A stretch of DNA of 64,000 bases from Firmicutes bacterium UBA5201. Lineage in GTDB: Bacteria > Bacillota > Clostridia > Peptostreptococcales > Acidaminobacteraceae. Of the stretch, positions 34,408-43,216 are shown one piece after another. The stretch spans positions 1 through 64,000 of the forward strand of contig DHVT01000001.1 in NCBI GenBank assembly GCA_002412775.1. The letters are read 5' to 3'. The position numbers and the translations under genes were made by a program. How positions within the stretch are numbered: position 1 is the first letter of the stretch; every line of letters begins with the position of its first letter. The notes beneath the pieces are model-generated. The model was given only the letters and a program-made list of their open reading frames with translations, made no database searches and was not told the DNA's origin.

Positions 34408-36363
34408 ATGTCTGACTTGAATTTAAAAAAACAAACAGATGTAGTGTCAGAAGGCTCCCCGGATGACTTACTGAGAAAATATGACAAAGGTTCGGATTTT
34501 AGAATATTGAGTGGAATACAAGGCAAGTTGATTATCGGCCTTTTGGCCTTGTTTTCATTTTTCCAGCTGTATACAGGAATTTTTGGAATAATGGATGCGA
34601 TGCTTCAACGATCGATTCACCTTGCGTTTGGTTTGACTTTGGTTTATCTTTTATATCCCTCGAGGAAAAAGTTTTCAAGATTCAAACTTCATCCGATGGA
34701 TGTCGGACTGGCTATAGTAGCCGCGTCGGTATGTCTTTATGTTTACTTTAATTATTCACAACTGGTATTTAGAGCGGGTAGAGTTACAACAACCGATATG
34801 ATCGTCGGACTTATAGCTATATTTTTAGTACTTGAAGCAGCCCGTAGAGTAATCGGATGGCCAATGGTCATTATCGCGATCACATTTATAGGTTACGCAC
34901 TTTTAGGACCCAAAATTCCAGGTCCGTTGGCGCACAGAGGTGTTGCTATGGACGACTTGGTACAGCACTTATTCTATACAACTGAGGGCATCTTCGGTAT
35001 TCCGATTGGCGTATCCTCGACGTTCATCTTCATGTTCCTTTTGTTTGGTGCATTTCTCGGTAAAACGGGAATGGGTGAATTCTTTATTGACATCTCAAAT
35101 GCGATTGCAGGTTCCGCTCCAGGTGGTCCCGCCAAAGTTGCGGTTATCTCCAGTGCAACAATGGGAACACTTTCAGGAAGTTCGGTAGCCAACGTAGTCG
35201 GTACCGGAAGTTTTACCATTCCAATGATGAAAAAATTGGGATATAAGCCTGAGTTTGCAGGTGCTGTTGAAGCTACTGCATCAACCGGAGGACAATTGAT
35301 GCCTCCAATCATGGGTGCGGCAGCGTTTCTGATGGCTGAGTTTACCAATATTCCATATGTCACTATTATTGCAGCGGCAGTAATACCAGCAGCTTTATAC
35401 TATTTTGGCGTTTGGGCTGGAGTGCATTATGAAGCTAAAAAACAAGGCCTTAAGGGTATGCCTAAAGATGAGCTGCCTAAAGCGGGTAAAGTCATAAGAG
35501 AGAGGGGACACTTGATGCTCCCGATCATTATAGTCATTTACTTCCTTGTTTCAGGATATACACCAATAAGAGCAGCTCTCGGTGCGATTGTTGCGGCGAT
35601 TTTAGTATCCTCAATAAAAAAAGAGACAAGATTGTCACTCAAAGAAATCTTTTTTGGTCTTGTTGAAGGTGCGAGAAGTGCGCTCACTGTCATAGCGGCA
35701 TGTGCGACTGCCGGAATCATAATCGGTGTGGTCACCCAAACAGGTCTAGGTCTGAAAATGGGATCACTACTTGTCAGCGTTGCAAACGGAAATCTGTTCT
35801 TGACACTTGTGTTCACTATGATTACGTCACTGATCTTAGGTATTGGTGTCCCTACGACAGCGAATTATGTAATAACAGCTACGATTGCAGCCCCGGCGTT
35901 ATTGCTCCTTGATGTTCCAATTCTTGCAGCCCACATGTTTGCATTTTACTTCGGAATCATTGCGGACGTAACACCACCGGTTGCGCTTGCGGCAGTTGCT
36001 GCATCAGGGGTTGCCAAGTCGGAACCGATGAGGACAGGCATACAGGCTTCACGGCTTGCGATTGCTGCGTTCATAATACCGTATATATTTGTATACAGCC
36101 CAGAACTTTTGTTGATTGATGTAACTCTGTGGCACTTGGTCTTCATCTTGTCCACAGCAATAGTCGGTATCATCGCAGTTGCTTCAGGATTGACGGGGTA
36201 CTTCCAGACTGAAATGAACCCGATCGAAAGAATTTTCTTCCTGGTCGGTGGTGTTATGCTTGTAACGACGAGTCCAATTTTCAATGCAATTGGAGCTGTT
36301 TTGCTAGGAGTCGTTATCTTCAATCAGTTTAAAAAGAAGAAAGTGGTGCCTGTACAAGCGTAA
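34408..36363 (+). CDS. TRAP transporter fused permease (DctQM type, TAXI system)
   Basis: 651-residue membrane protein that joins the small four-helix (Q) and large twelve-helix (M) TRAP subunits in one chain. A soluble N-terminal stretch of about 35 residues precedes the first helix. Family blocks are LEAARRVIGWPMV, FIFMFLLFGAFLGKTGMGEF, APGGPAKVAVISSATMG, GSSVANVVGTGSFTIP, and TASTGGQLMPPIMG. Uptake is driven by an ion gradient, not ATP. Together with the two preceding genes it makes a complete TAXI transporter. AGGAAGGA precedes the ATG and a strong terminator follows. Confidence 0.95.
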   Translation: MSDLNLKKQTDVVSEGSPDDLLRKYDKGSDFRILSGIQGKLIIGLLALFSFFQLYTGIFGIMDAMLQRSIHLAFGLTLVYLLYPSRKKFSRFKLHPMDVGLAIVAASVCLYVYFNYSQLVFRAGRVTTTDMIVGLIAIFLVLEAARRVIGWPMVIIAITFIGYALLGPKIPGPLAHRGVAMDDLVQHLFYTTEGIFGIPIGVSSTFIFMFLLFGAFLGKTGMGEFFIDISNAIAGSAPGGPAKVAVISSATMGTLSGSSVANVVGTGSFTIPMMKKLGYKPEFAGAVEATASTGGQLMPPIMGAAAFLMAEFTNIPYVTIIAAAVIPAALYYFGVWAGVHYEAKKQGLKGMPKDELPKAGKVIRERGHLMLPIIIVIYFLVSGYTPIRAALGAIVAAILVSSIKKETRLSLKEIFFGLVEGARSALTVIAACATAGIIIGVVTQTGLGLKMGSLLVSVANGNLFLTLVFTMITSLILGIGVPTTANYVITATIAAPALLLLDVPILAAHMFAFYFGIIADVTPPVALAAVAASGVAKSEPMRTGIQASRLAIAAFIIPYIFVYSPELLLIDVTLWHLVFILSTAIVGIIAVASGLTGYFQTEMNPIERIFFLVGGVMLVTTSPIFNAIGAVLLGVVIFNQFKKKKVVPVQA

Positions 36364-36405
36364 ATCAGCCTTCTTAAAATGCAATAAATATGCATTTGAT
36401 CATGC

Positions 36406-36460
36406 AAAAAGCCAAATTGTATCTGACCTGATTTCAGGAAGATCCAATTTGGCTTTTTTT
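36406..36460. terminator. Bidirectional terminator after the TRAP operon
   Basis: 14-bp stem (AAAAAGCCAAATTG with CAATTTGGCTTTTT) enclosing a second small hairpin (CCTGATTTCAGG), T run on the plus strand and A run on the other side, which also serves the convergent gene ending at 36460. Confidence 0.92.
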
Positions 36461-37803
36461 TACAATCCTTGAATGAGGAAAGGCATCATTTGTATCATTT
36501 GCATCATTTCATTGATTCCATTCTGGATTTTATATCGCTCCGATTCCGGGAGTTGATGCGCATTGATTTCAAGATCGGTCATCAAATCATTGAAGGCAAT
36601 ACTTCCCAATATGTTCGAATAAGCATTGGTGATCACTATCTGAGTGACCTCCGATATTCTTTGTTGGTTTTCCATCAACACCTTGATATCCTCGGTGTTT
36701 TGAGTAGATATTGGTCTCAAAACGACTTCTTTGTCAAAAGCATTATACGTATAGATTTGCTTTACTTCTATAAATGCGGAAAGCATATCGATTTCCATGG
36801 CCCTGAGCAAGTTATTCTTATCAATCTTCATGAGAATATCATAATCCATCGATATTCCCATGGAGTCGTATTCATTGCCAAGCGTGCTGTATGTGGTGAG
36901 CATTTCATCCAGCATAGTGCTCAGTTCCTCATCATAATTGGCTTTCAGTGATGTCTGCATGGATTTGGCTTCAGTTTCTGTCATGGAGAATTTCAAGTAG
37001 TCGCCTGATTCCACGAATGTGTCAACTACTTGATAGACACGATTTTTTATGAGTGCTTGCATGGTTTCATCATTTTTGAACATGACAATTAACGTTTCCA
37101 TTTTTTCAAATAGGGTTTTCATATCCACGGGCAATAAATACTGACGAACCTTATGTGTGCTCACTTTTCCCTCATATGTGGTTTCAAGTGTGCCGTCTTC
37201 GATTTTTTGTAGAGAGTTTTCAAGATAGTCCATTAGGAATTCTTCATACTGCTTGAAATTCTTTTTCGCGGTTTTGTAGAGTTGGTCACTATCATCAGTA
37301 ATAATGGACACATAACGTTCGAAGTCCACTTGGTCCGTTTGGGAGTCCATGTCATAGATAAACAAGCGATCGTATAGCTGTGCGGAACCGAATGCAATCT
37401 TCCATGGTTCGAAGATCATGCTCATGTTGAGCAAGGGACTATTTTTATAATTCATCTCGATTTTATAATCCATATATGTAGGAAGTGTTGATTGATCGCG
37501 TGCATAAGTCATATCATAGACGATTTTGAAATTGGAAAGAATGGAGTCCATATAATTGCTCATGGCCACAGGATCTTCAGAGGTCTCAAAGACACCAAGT
37601 TCCTCAGCTGCAGCTTGGTCAACAGACATGGTCATAGTGGCTGTTGCGTTCATTTTTTCAATTTCACCAGTTTTCTTCATGGCGTAAAGCACATGCGTGG
37701 AAGGCTTCATTTCAGCTAGTTTTCCAATGATGAACGGTGTTGCGAATACAGCTCCGGCAGCAAGGATGATGACAACTATGACAGCAATATAACTCTTTTT
37801 CAC
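36460..37803 (-). CDS. Membrane-anchored extracytoplasmic protein of unknown function
   Basis: 447 residues. A signal peptide or N-terminal anchor (SYIAVIVVIILAAGAVFATPFIIG) precedes a long outer domain rich in Met, Asp, Tyr and Ser with alternating strands and helices (MNATATMTMSVD, KIEMNYKNSPLLNMSMIFEP, VVLRPISTQ). The plan recalls LolA/LppX-like or DUF6612-like lipoprotein sheets, but I do not recognise a family and assign no function. AAAGGAGA precedes the ATG. It is divergent from the SLC13 permease gene and convergent with the TRAP operon. Confidence 0.8.
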   Translation of the reverse strand: MKKSYIAVIVVIILAAGAVFATPFIIGKLAEMKPSTHVLYAMKKTGEIEKMNATATMTMSVDQAAAEELGVFETSEDPVAMSNYMDSILSNFKIVYDMTYARDQSTLPTYMDYKIEMNYKNSPLLNMSMIFEPWKIAFGSAQLYDRLFIYDMDSQTDQVDFERYVSIITDDSDQLYKTAKKNFKQYEEFLMDYLENSLQKIEDGTLETTYEGKVSTHKVRQYLLPVDMKTLFEKMETLIVMFKNDETMQALIKNRVYQVVDTFVESGDYLKFSMTETEAKSMQTSLKANYDEELSTMLDEMLTTYSTLGNEYDSMGISMDYDILMKIDKNNLLRAMEIDMLSAFIEVKQIYTYNAFDKEVVLRPISTQNTEDIKVLMENQQRISEVTQIVITNAYSNILGSIAFNDLMTDLEINAHQLPESERYKIQNGINEMMQMIQMMPFLIQGL

Positions 37804-37876
37804 GATAAATTCTCCTTTGGATTTTATTTTACCACTATTTTAGCATTAATTTAATCTTTAGTAAAATGTAACTATA

Positions 37877-37905
37877 TTGATACCATTCGCTCAAAATGCT
37901 ATAAT
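37877..37905 (+). promoter_or_regulatory. Promoter of the SLC13-type permease gene
   Basis: TTGATA (37877-37882), 17-base spacer, perfect TATAAT (37900-37905), 31 bases before the ATG. Confidence 0.75.
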
Positions 37906-37935
37906 TATTGGCAATAGCGACATTTGGAGGTCAAC

Positions 37936-39723
37936 ATGGGACAACAGTTAATAGTTTTTTTTGTCATAGCAATAGCATTGATCCTGTTTGTGGACGGTAG
38001 GATTAGGTACGATTTCGTCGCACTCGCCAGTCTTTTGACACTGGTCATTTTGGGTGTGATCGAACCTGGAAACGCATTTTTCGGTTTCAGTCATTCAGCA
38101 GTCATAACAGTAGCCTCGGTTTTGGTGATCAGCAGTGCATTGATCAAAACGGGTGCAATAGATTATCTTGTCATCTTATTGAATAGAGGTACAAAGCATG
38201 TTTCTGTGAAAATCATGAGTCTTATGATCATCACTGCAGTAATTTCAGCATTTATGAACAATGTAGGCGCACTGGCACTAATCATGCCCATCGCAATCAG
38301 CATTGCTAAAGACAGCAAAATGCCCGCTTCCAATTTCTTGATGCCGATAGCTTTTGCTTCATTATTGGGAGGTATGATGACGGAAATCGGAACACCCCCC
38401 AACCTGATCATATCCATTTATAGAACTGAGGCTGGCATGGAGCCGTTCGCTTTTTTTGATTTCGCACCGGTTGGTATAGTCATGGTGATCATCGGAATTG
38501 CTTATATGACTTTGATTGGATGGCGTTTGATCCCACATAGACTCTCTGACAAAAATGAGCAACTTTTTGACATAGATGAGTACTTATCTGAGGTATTGGT
38601 TTCTGATACTTGCAAAATGCTTGGAAAAACGTTGCGTGACTTTTATGCACTTTATAAGTTGGAGATCAACGTCATTGGAATCATTCGAAATGGGAGAAAA
38701 ATAATTGCTCCACTTGCAAATGAGCAGTTGGTTGTTGATGATATTCTCATTTTAAAAGCTCTTCCGACGGAATTGACTGAGTTAATAGAGAAAACCGGAA
38801 TGATGCTAAAAGGCTCTAAAATAAGTGAAATGGGGTTGGATGAAGAGATCAGTGCAAAGGATTTGGCATTGGTTGAAGTAGTCCTTAGAGGAGATTCCCC
38901 TCTTATAGGAAGAAATGCCATTGAAATTCAGCTAAGAAATAGATTCAATGTGAATGTGGTTGCCGTTTCAAGAAAAGGAACCTCGTCCATCAGACGATTG
39001 AAATCGTTTAGGTTCAGACCAGGGGATATACTTTTGATTCAGGTTCCTGAGAGCATGTTGCAGGATACCTATTCAAAACTCCGTTGTTTGCCACTTGCAG
39101 AAAGAGGTGTTGCGATCAACTCTGACAAATCCAAAAAAAATCGATATATGGCCTTAGGTGTTTTTGCATCGGCAATCGCTTTGACCACCTTCGGAGTGCT
39201 TCCGGTACAAATTGCTTTTTCATCTGCAGCACTTCTGATGGTACTGCTTGATATCATCAACGCCAGAGAGTTCTATGATGCAATAGAATGGCCGACAATC
39301 ATCATGCTGGGTTCATTGCTACCGATGGGGGCTGCTCTTCAAAGCAGTGGTGGTTCTGATACGATAGCAAATTTCTTGATGCATGTGTCCACGCTCCTTT
39401 CACCAACCTATACCATTGTTGTGTTGATGATTTTGACGATGGTTTTGACAAATTTGATCAACAATTCGGCTTCAGCGGTTCTCATGGCGCCAATAGCGCT
39501 CAGTCTATCGGTTTTTATGGGGGTATCCCCTGATCCGTTGCTCATGAGTGTCTGTGTTGCATCCTCATCAGCATTTTTAACACCGATTGGGCATCAGTCC
39601 AATATGCTTGTAATGGGTCCTGGCGGTTATAAATTCACTGACTACTGGAAGGTCGGATTGCCGATCTCACTTTCAGTCATCATAGTGGGAACACCCCTGA
39701 TTCTTTTTGTTTGGCCGTTTTAA
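37936..39723 (+). CDS. SLC13/DASS-family permease with two central TrkA-C (RCK_C) domains
   Basis: 595 residues. Several helices, then a cytoplasmic insert (about 205-400) with two RCK_C-like modules (KTLRDFYALYKLEINVIGIIRNG; then LVEVVLRGDSPLIGRNAIEIQLRNRFNVNVVAV), then more helices. Transport motifs include FMNNVGALALIMPIAI, GGMMTEIGTPPNLI and a second NNSASAVLMAPIALSL with TPIGHQSNMLVMGPGGY. This is the layout of bacterial sodium/sulfate or dicarboxylate permeases; the ion is not certain. ATG 37936 follows TTGGAGGT; the TTG at 37924 is rejected. Confidence 0.9.
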   Translation: MGQQLIVFFVIAIALILFVDGRIRYDFVALASLLTLVILGVIEPGNAFFGFSHSAVITVASVLVISSALIKTGAIDYLVILLNRGTKHVSVKIMSLMIITAVISAFMNNVGALALIMPIAISIAKDSKMPASNFLMPIAFASLLGGMMTEIGTPPNLIISIYRTEAGMEPFAFFDFAPVGIVMVIIGIAYMTLIGWRLIPHRLSDKNEQLFDIDEYLSEVLVSDTCKMLGKTLRDFYALYKLEINVIGIIRNGRKIIAPLANEQLVVDDILILKALPTELTELIEKTGMMLKGSKISEMGLDEEISAKDLALVEVVLRGDSPLIGRNAIEIQLRNRFNVNVVAVSRKGTSSIRRLKSFRFRPGDILLIQVPESMLQDTYSKLRCLPLAERGVAINSDKSKKNRYMALGVFASAIALTTFGVLPVQIAFSSAALLMVLLDIINAREFYDAIEWPTIIMLGSLLPMGAALQSSGGSDTIANFLMHVSTLLSPTYTIVVLMILTMVLTNLINNSASAVLMAPIALSLSVFMGVSPDPLLMSVCVASSSAFLTPIGHQSNMLVMGPGGYKFTDYWKVGLPISLSVIIVGTPLILFVWPF

Positions 39724-39751
39724 AACTAATTGTTTATGGGAGAATTTACTG

Positions 39752-40792
39752 ATGAATCAAATGCGTATCGAGGATTACGGATTCAAAATAGGAAAATATC
39801 CAAAAGGCAAGTTGAACAAGATCACAGATGTCTCTGGAATCAAAGTGGGGCATTATACTGTGGACACCGATCGAAACAAAACTGGGGTGACAGTCATAAT
39901 CCCTTGCGAGGACAATCCTTTTGTGACCAAGCTCACTGCTGCAGCACATATCATAAATGGTTATGGGAAGAGTGCTGGTTTGATGCAAATCAACGAGTTG
40001 GGTGTGATCGAAGGTCCTATATTCCTAACCAACACTTTGAATGTTGGACGAGTCCATGATGCTGCCGTAGAGCATATGGTAAGACGATGTACGAGTGAAG
40101 AAGTGGAAATCAAGTCTTACAATCCAATAGTGTGTGAATGCAATGATGCTTATCTGAATGATATCGTTCATCGAGTAGTGGGTGAGGAGGATGTGTTTGC
40201 TGCTATTGATGCAAGTGTTTCCGATTTTGTCGAAGGGGACATCGGTGCTGGAAAGGGCATGTCCTGCCATCAACTCAAGGGCGGGATTGGTTCTGCTTCA
40301 AGAGTTGTGGAAATTGAGAGCGTTGACTACCTAATCGGCGTACTTGTGCTTTCCAATCATGGGTCTTTGGAAGATTTCACGATTTCAGGACAACCCTATG
40401 GAGCGACGATCAAAGCAATCCAAGGCTCTGCAAGTGAAGTTGAGAAGGGTTCGATTATTATAGTAGTGGCAACAGATCTCCCACTTTCAGACCGCCAACT
40501 TGGTCGTTTGATCAGACGTGTCCCGATAGGACTGGCCAAGACGGGCTCTTACATGGGACATGGAAGTGGTGAAGTGGCAATCGGGTTCACTACAAGGAAC
40601 CGTGTTCCAGCTAAAGGCAGTTATATCGTCAATCAAATACAGGATTCTGATCTTGACGGTCCATTTCATGCACTGGCAGAAGCGGTGGAAGAGGCTGTTC
40701 TCAATTCAATGGTTTGTTCAGAAAGAACTGAGGGATTTGGGGGCAATGTCAGGGAAAGTCTGCAGAAGTACTTACCTACGCGAAAAAGATAA
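39752..40792 (+). CDS. P1 family aminopeptidase (DmpA/BapA type)
   Basis: 346 residues. N-terminal-nucleophile hydrolase of the DmpA family, which cuts itself and then removes N-terminal residues, often D- or beta-amino acids. Seen: ITDVSGIKVGHYT near the start, LTNTLNVGRVHDA, GAGKGMSCHQLKGGIGSAS, and KGSIIIVVATDLPLSDRQLGRL, where the Gly-Ser at about 232-233 is the expected self-cleavage site and nucleophile. It follows the permease by 28 bases and may be co-transcribed. ATG 39752 has GGGAG upstream at a loose spacing of about 10. The stop codon lies inside the shared terminator hairpin. Confidence 0.92.
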   Translation: MNQMRIEDYGFKIGKYPKGKLNKITDVSGIKVGHYTVDTDRNKTGVTVIIPCEDNPFVTKLTAAAHIINGYGKSAGLMQINELGVIEGPIFLTNTLNVGRVHDAAVEHMVRRCTSEEVEIKSYNPIVCECNDAYLNDIVHRVVGEEDVFAAIDASVSDFVEGDIGAGKGMSCHQLKGGIGSASRVVEIESVDYLIGVLVLSNHGSLEDFTISGQPYGATIKAIQGSASEVEKGSIIIVVATDLPLSDRQLGRLIRRVPIGLAKTGSYMGHGSGEVAIGFTTRNRVPAKGSYIVNQIQDSDLDGPFHALAEAVEEAVLNSMVCSERTEGFGGNVRESLQKYLPTRKR

Positions 40793-40817
40793 GAGCGCTT
40801 CGCACTCTTATCTTTTT
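40784..40817. terminator. Bidirectional terminator holding the stop codons of both flanking genes
   Basis: 13-bp stem (AAAAAGATAAGAG with CTCTTATCTTTTT) and a short CGCTTCGC loop. The plus-strand stop (40790-40792) is in one arm and the minus-strand stop (40808-40810) is in the other. Confidence 0.92.
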
Positions 40818-41764
40818 ACATTTAAATCGCCTATGTTGACACTGGCTTTGATCGATAGTGTGCCACCCTTTCCCGAGGTGTTGAACAAATAAGCGTCGTT
40901 TTTGATGGTGTAGTCGTCAAAGTTGATGTCGACTTTTGATGTGAATTTGTTTGTTTCAGCAGTCAATTCCACTGGCGAGGTCTTTGGCAACTTGAGATTG
41001 AGTTCACCTGTATTGGATGTCAAAACAGCATCGACTTTCTGGTCGAAATTGCCAATCAGTTCATAGGTCAACTCTCCTACGTGGGATTCGCCTTTAATAG
41101 ACAATTTCTCACCATAGTCGCCATTTAATGTAACGCTGTTGGAACCAACATCCGTAAGGGTTTGAAGTGTATGTAGTTTTGGAAAATCCCCGCTCATCTC
41201 AAGTTTCAAGTCTCCAACATTGCCGGACAATTTGATTTCGGACAACTGGGTTTGATCACCTGTAATCGTGATGTCCATAGCGCCGACATCGAGTTTGGAT
41301 ATGATTTTCTCGAAATCCAGCTGATTACTTTTTATGCTCAAATCACCGACATTGAGATCAACCTCTAAATCTGTGAGCAGATTTTTAGGTATTAAAATCT
41401 CTGTTTGACTATTTTGTGTTCCGACATTGATTTTCTTGTCCGGTTTGTTCTCGAAAGATAAAGTGATGGTTTTGCCTTTTTCACTGATCTTCATATCAGC
41501 CAAAAGGTCTTTTCTGTTGGCGATTTGCCTGTAAATAAGTTCGTCGCCATCTGAAGCGCTTATTTTGACCCCCGATACAGTGAGATCCACTTCAAGGACC
41601 AAATTGTCGAACCTACCAAGGTCTTCCTTGTATTCCACTTTTTCCTTTAAATCTTCAGATGCATTTTCGAACACGCTTTTCTCATTGAATCCGAACCCGT
41701 TTGTACAGCCTGTGAACAGCATTACCATTATTAGTCCGATGGCCACGGCACTATATTTTTTCAT
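40808..41764 (-). CDS. Lipoprotein with DUF4097-like beta-strand repeat domain
   Basis: 318 residues. A lipoprotein signal peptide ends LFTGC (lipid on Cys about 20). The rest is almost all beta strand with recurring GD and VG turns (SGVKISASDGDE, LNVGDLSIKS, LDVGAMDITI, GNVGDLKLEMSG, SHVGELTYEL, SNTGELNLKLP, VNIGDLNVKR), the regular ladder of DUF4097 'putative adhesin' proteins. The strand period is roughly 25 residues. It should sit on the outer face of the membrane. ATG 41764 follows GGAGGTTGTC; the longer frame to 41785 is rejected. Function unknown. Confidence 0.85.
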   Translation of the reverse strand: MKKYSAVAIGLIMVMLFTGCTNGFGFNEKSVFENASEDLKEKVEYKEDLGRFDNLVLEVDLTVSGVKISASDGDELIYRQIANRKDLLADMKISEKGKTITLSFENKPDKKINVGTQNSQTEILIPKNLLTDLEVDLNVGDLSIKSNQLDFEKIISKLDVGAMDITITGDQTQLSEIKLSGNVGDLKLEMSGDFPKLHTLQTLTDVGSNSVTLNGDYGEKLSIKGESHVGELTYELIGNFDQKVDAVLTSNTGELNLKLPKTSPVELTAETNKFTSKVDINFDDYTIKNDAYLFNTSGKGGTLSIKASVNIGDLNVKR

Positions 41765-41782
41765 GACAACCTCCAGTTTCTT

Positions 41783-41810
41783 CAATATGGATTAGTGTAT
41801 CACCATATTG
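41783..41810 (-). promoter_or_regulatory. Inverted repeat of CAATATGG before the DUF4097-like lipoprotein gene
   Basis: CAATATGG (41783-41790) and its exact complement CCATATTG (41803-41810) are 12 bases apart; a partial third copy (AATATTGG) follows directly. It lies about 20-45 bases upstream of the ATG, so it covers the promoter or the transcript start. Confidence 0.45.
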
Positions 41811-41849
41811 TTAATATTGGATTAAAGCTTCCTTAATATTCGATTCCAA

Positions 41850-43037
41850 TCAGGATGGAGATTTCAATGAAAGCAGCTTGGAGTAGGTGTTGTCCATTCC
41901 GATTGCTCCGATCGGTGCTGAAATCATTATTGCCAGAACAGCGACGGTGAGAATGGTGTTGCCGGATTCTACCCCCGCAGTCAGTGGAATTGCACCAATA
42001 GCGGCTTGAACAGTTGCTTTCGGGATGTAGGATATGGCACAATACAGCTTCTCTTTGAAGTTGAGTTTTGTCTTGATGAGACTGATGTATACTCCGATAA
42101 TTCTAAAGACCAAAGCGGATAAAATGAGTAAAACGGACATGACACCAGCGTTGCCCAAATAGCTGATATCGACTGCTGCACCGACGAGTACGAACAACAG
42201 GAGTTCAGCCCCCACCCAAATTTTTGAAAATTTTCCCATGATTCTTTTGGCAAGCAACGGATATGTTTTCAGGATTGTCGCACCCAGTGCCATGACCGCC
42301 AAAAGACCGGAAATCGGGAAATAGGGCCCCAAAAAATTCTCGAGGGTTACAAAGATGAATGAAGAACTGAGTATGATCAAAACCTTTATGGTATCCCGGA
42401 TATGCAAAGTCTTAAATATATGAACCAACACCAACCCGACAATGATTCCCAGGAGCAAGCCGGAAACTATTGATACCGGAACTGACAACAAAGTGGCAAC
42501 TGTGAAGTCACCTCCGCCGTACATACCTAGAAAAGCGGTGAAGAGAACGATGACATAAATGTCATCCACAGAAGCACCTGCCATGATCAGTTGAGGAATA
42601 TTTTTGTCCTTACCATGACCACTTTCCATGAGATGAATCATTCTAGGAACAATTATTGCGGGAGATACTGCTGCAACCACTGTACCCATGATTGCGGCTT
42701 CCAGGTAAGAAATGTCAAGGAAAATAGGTGCCAGCAAAGTGATCGCCAATATTTCCAGTGTCGCAGGAACAAAACACATCAGAATAGCAGGTCGTCCAAC
42801 CTTTTTCAAGTCATTGATGTCAATTGTAAGTCCCGCTCTTGTGAGAATGACTATGAGTGCAACCTCTCTCAAATCAGAGGAAATATTAAGGATCTTGTCT
42901 GAAATCAAATCCAATACGTAAGGTCCAAGGAGAACACCAGTGAGAATCATACCGATCAAGCCAGGTATTCTGAGTCTGTTGAAAATGCCGCTTAAACTGA
43001 AACCGATGATTAAGATGAGTGCCAAGCTAAATAACAT
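41850..43037 (-). CDS. Cation:proton antiporter (Na+/H+ or K+/H+ exchanger family)
   Basis: 395-residue membrane protein with about 12 helices, of the monovalent cation:proton antiporter superfamily. Visible are the early GLIGMILTGVLLGPYVLD, the TRAGLTIDINDL segment, AAVSPAIIVPRMIHL, and GASVDDIYVIVLFTAF with an Asp in the ion-site region (usually ND or DD in this family). GGAGG at the right spacing precedes the ATG. A structured leader with its own terminator lies between the promoter and this gene, so expression is probably controlled by a riboswitch. Confidence 0.9.
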   Translation of the reverse strand: MLFSLALILIIGFSLSGIFNRLRIPGLIGMILTGVLLGPYVLDLISDKILNISSDLREVALIVILTRAGLTIDINDLKKVGRPAILMCFVPATLEILAITLLAPIFLDISYLEAAIMGTVVAAVSPAIIVPRMIHLMESGHGKDKNIPQLIMAGASVDDIYVIVLFTAFLGMYGGGDFTVATLLSVPVSIVSGLLLGIIVGLVLVHIFKTLHIRDTIKVLIILSSSFIFVTLENFLGPYFPISGLLAVMALGATILKTYPLLAKRIMGKFSKIWVGAELLLFVLVGAAVDISYLGNAGVMSVLLILSALVFRIIGVYISLIKTKLNFKEKLYCAISYIPKATVQAAIGAIPLTAGVESGNTILTVAVLAIMISAPIGAIGMDNTYSKLLSLKSPS

Positions 43038-43065
43038 GTATGTTTGCCTCCTGGTTTGATATAAT

Positions 43066-43109
43066 AAAAAAAGCCAATGATTCCGTGAAAAGTCACAGAA
43101 GTCATCAGC
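43066..43109 (-). terminator. Riboswitch-associated terminator before the antiporter gene
   Basis: Read on the minus strand: a stem of about 16 pairs (GCTGATGACTTCTGTGA with TCACGGAATCATTGGC, one bulge and some G-T pairs, CTTT loop), then seven T. Its first arm is the last segment of the proposed aptamer, so the two structures exclude each other. Confidence 0.8.
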
Positions 43110-43157
43110 TGTAAAAGCGGTTTAGGCACTTTGCCAAGGGAGCACTTCATTCCCATC
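43095..43157 (-). ncRNA. Candidate riboswitch (fluoride/crcB-like fold) in the antiporter leader
   Basis: Minus strand, just after the predicted transcript start. Elements in order: GGGA (43151-43154) pairing with UCCC (43138-43141) around a loop holding AUGAAGU; a small GGCA/UGCC hairpin (43125-43135); AAACCGC; a GCU/AGC hairpin (43108-43118); and UGAUGACUUCU (43097-43107). ACUUC (43098-43102) can pair with GAAGU in the first loop (43144-43148), a pseudoknot as in the fluoride riboswitch, whose conserved AAAC-GC and UGAUG-C elements are matched. The extra GGCA hairpin is unusual for that class; a Na+-sensing class is the main alternative, given the gene controlled. Confidence 0.6.
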
Positions 43158-43163
43158 GCAGAT

Positions 43164-43192
43164 AGGATAACATATAATTTGAATAAATTCAA
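43164..43192 (-). promoter_or_regulatory. Promoter of the riboswitch-antiporter transcript
   Basis: Minus strand: -35 TTGAAT (43187-43192), 17-base spacer ending TGT, -10 TATCCT (43164-43169), an extended -10. The transcript would begin near 43157, right at the aptamer. Confidence 0.6.
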
Positions 43193-43216
43193 TACTAGTA
43201 GGAGAGTGAACAGTTT

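Noticed and set aside
36469..36951. Plus-strand ORF of 160 codons opposite the unknown anchored protein
   Set aside because: Lies entirely within the minus-strand gene, lacks a ribosome site and has no recognisable protein features.
40808..41764. Sortase substrate among the other surface proteins (DUF4097-like lipoprotein, DUF2202 protein)
   Set aside because: Neither has an xPxTG motif with hydrophobic tail; only the fasciclin protein does.
43066..43160. Cobalamin riboswitch in the antiporter leader
   Set aside because: The conserved B12 box and the long multi-helix layout are absent; the element is only about 65 bases long.
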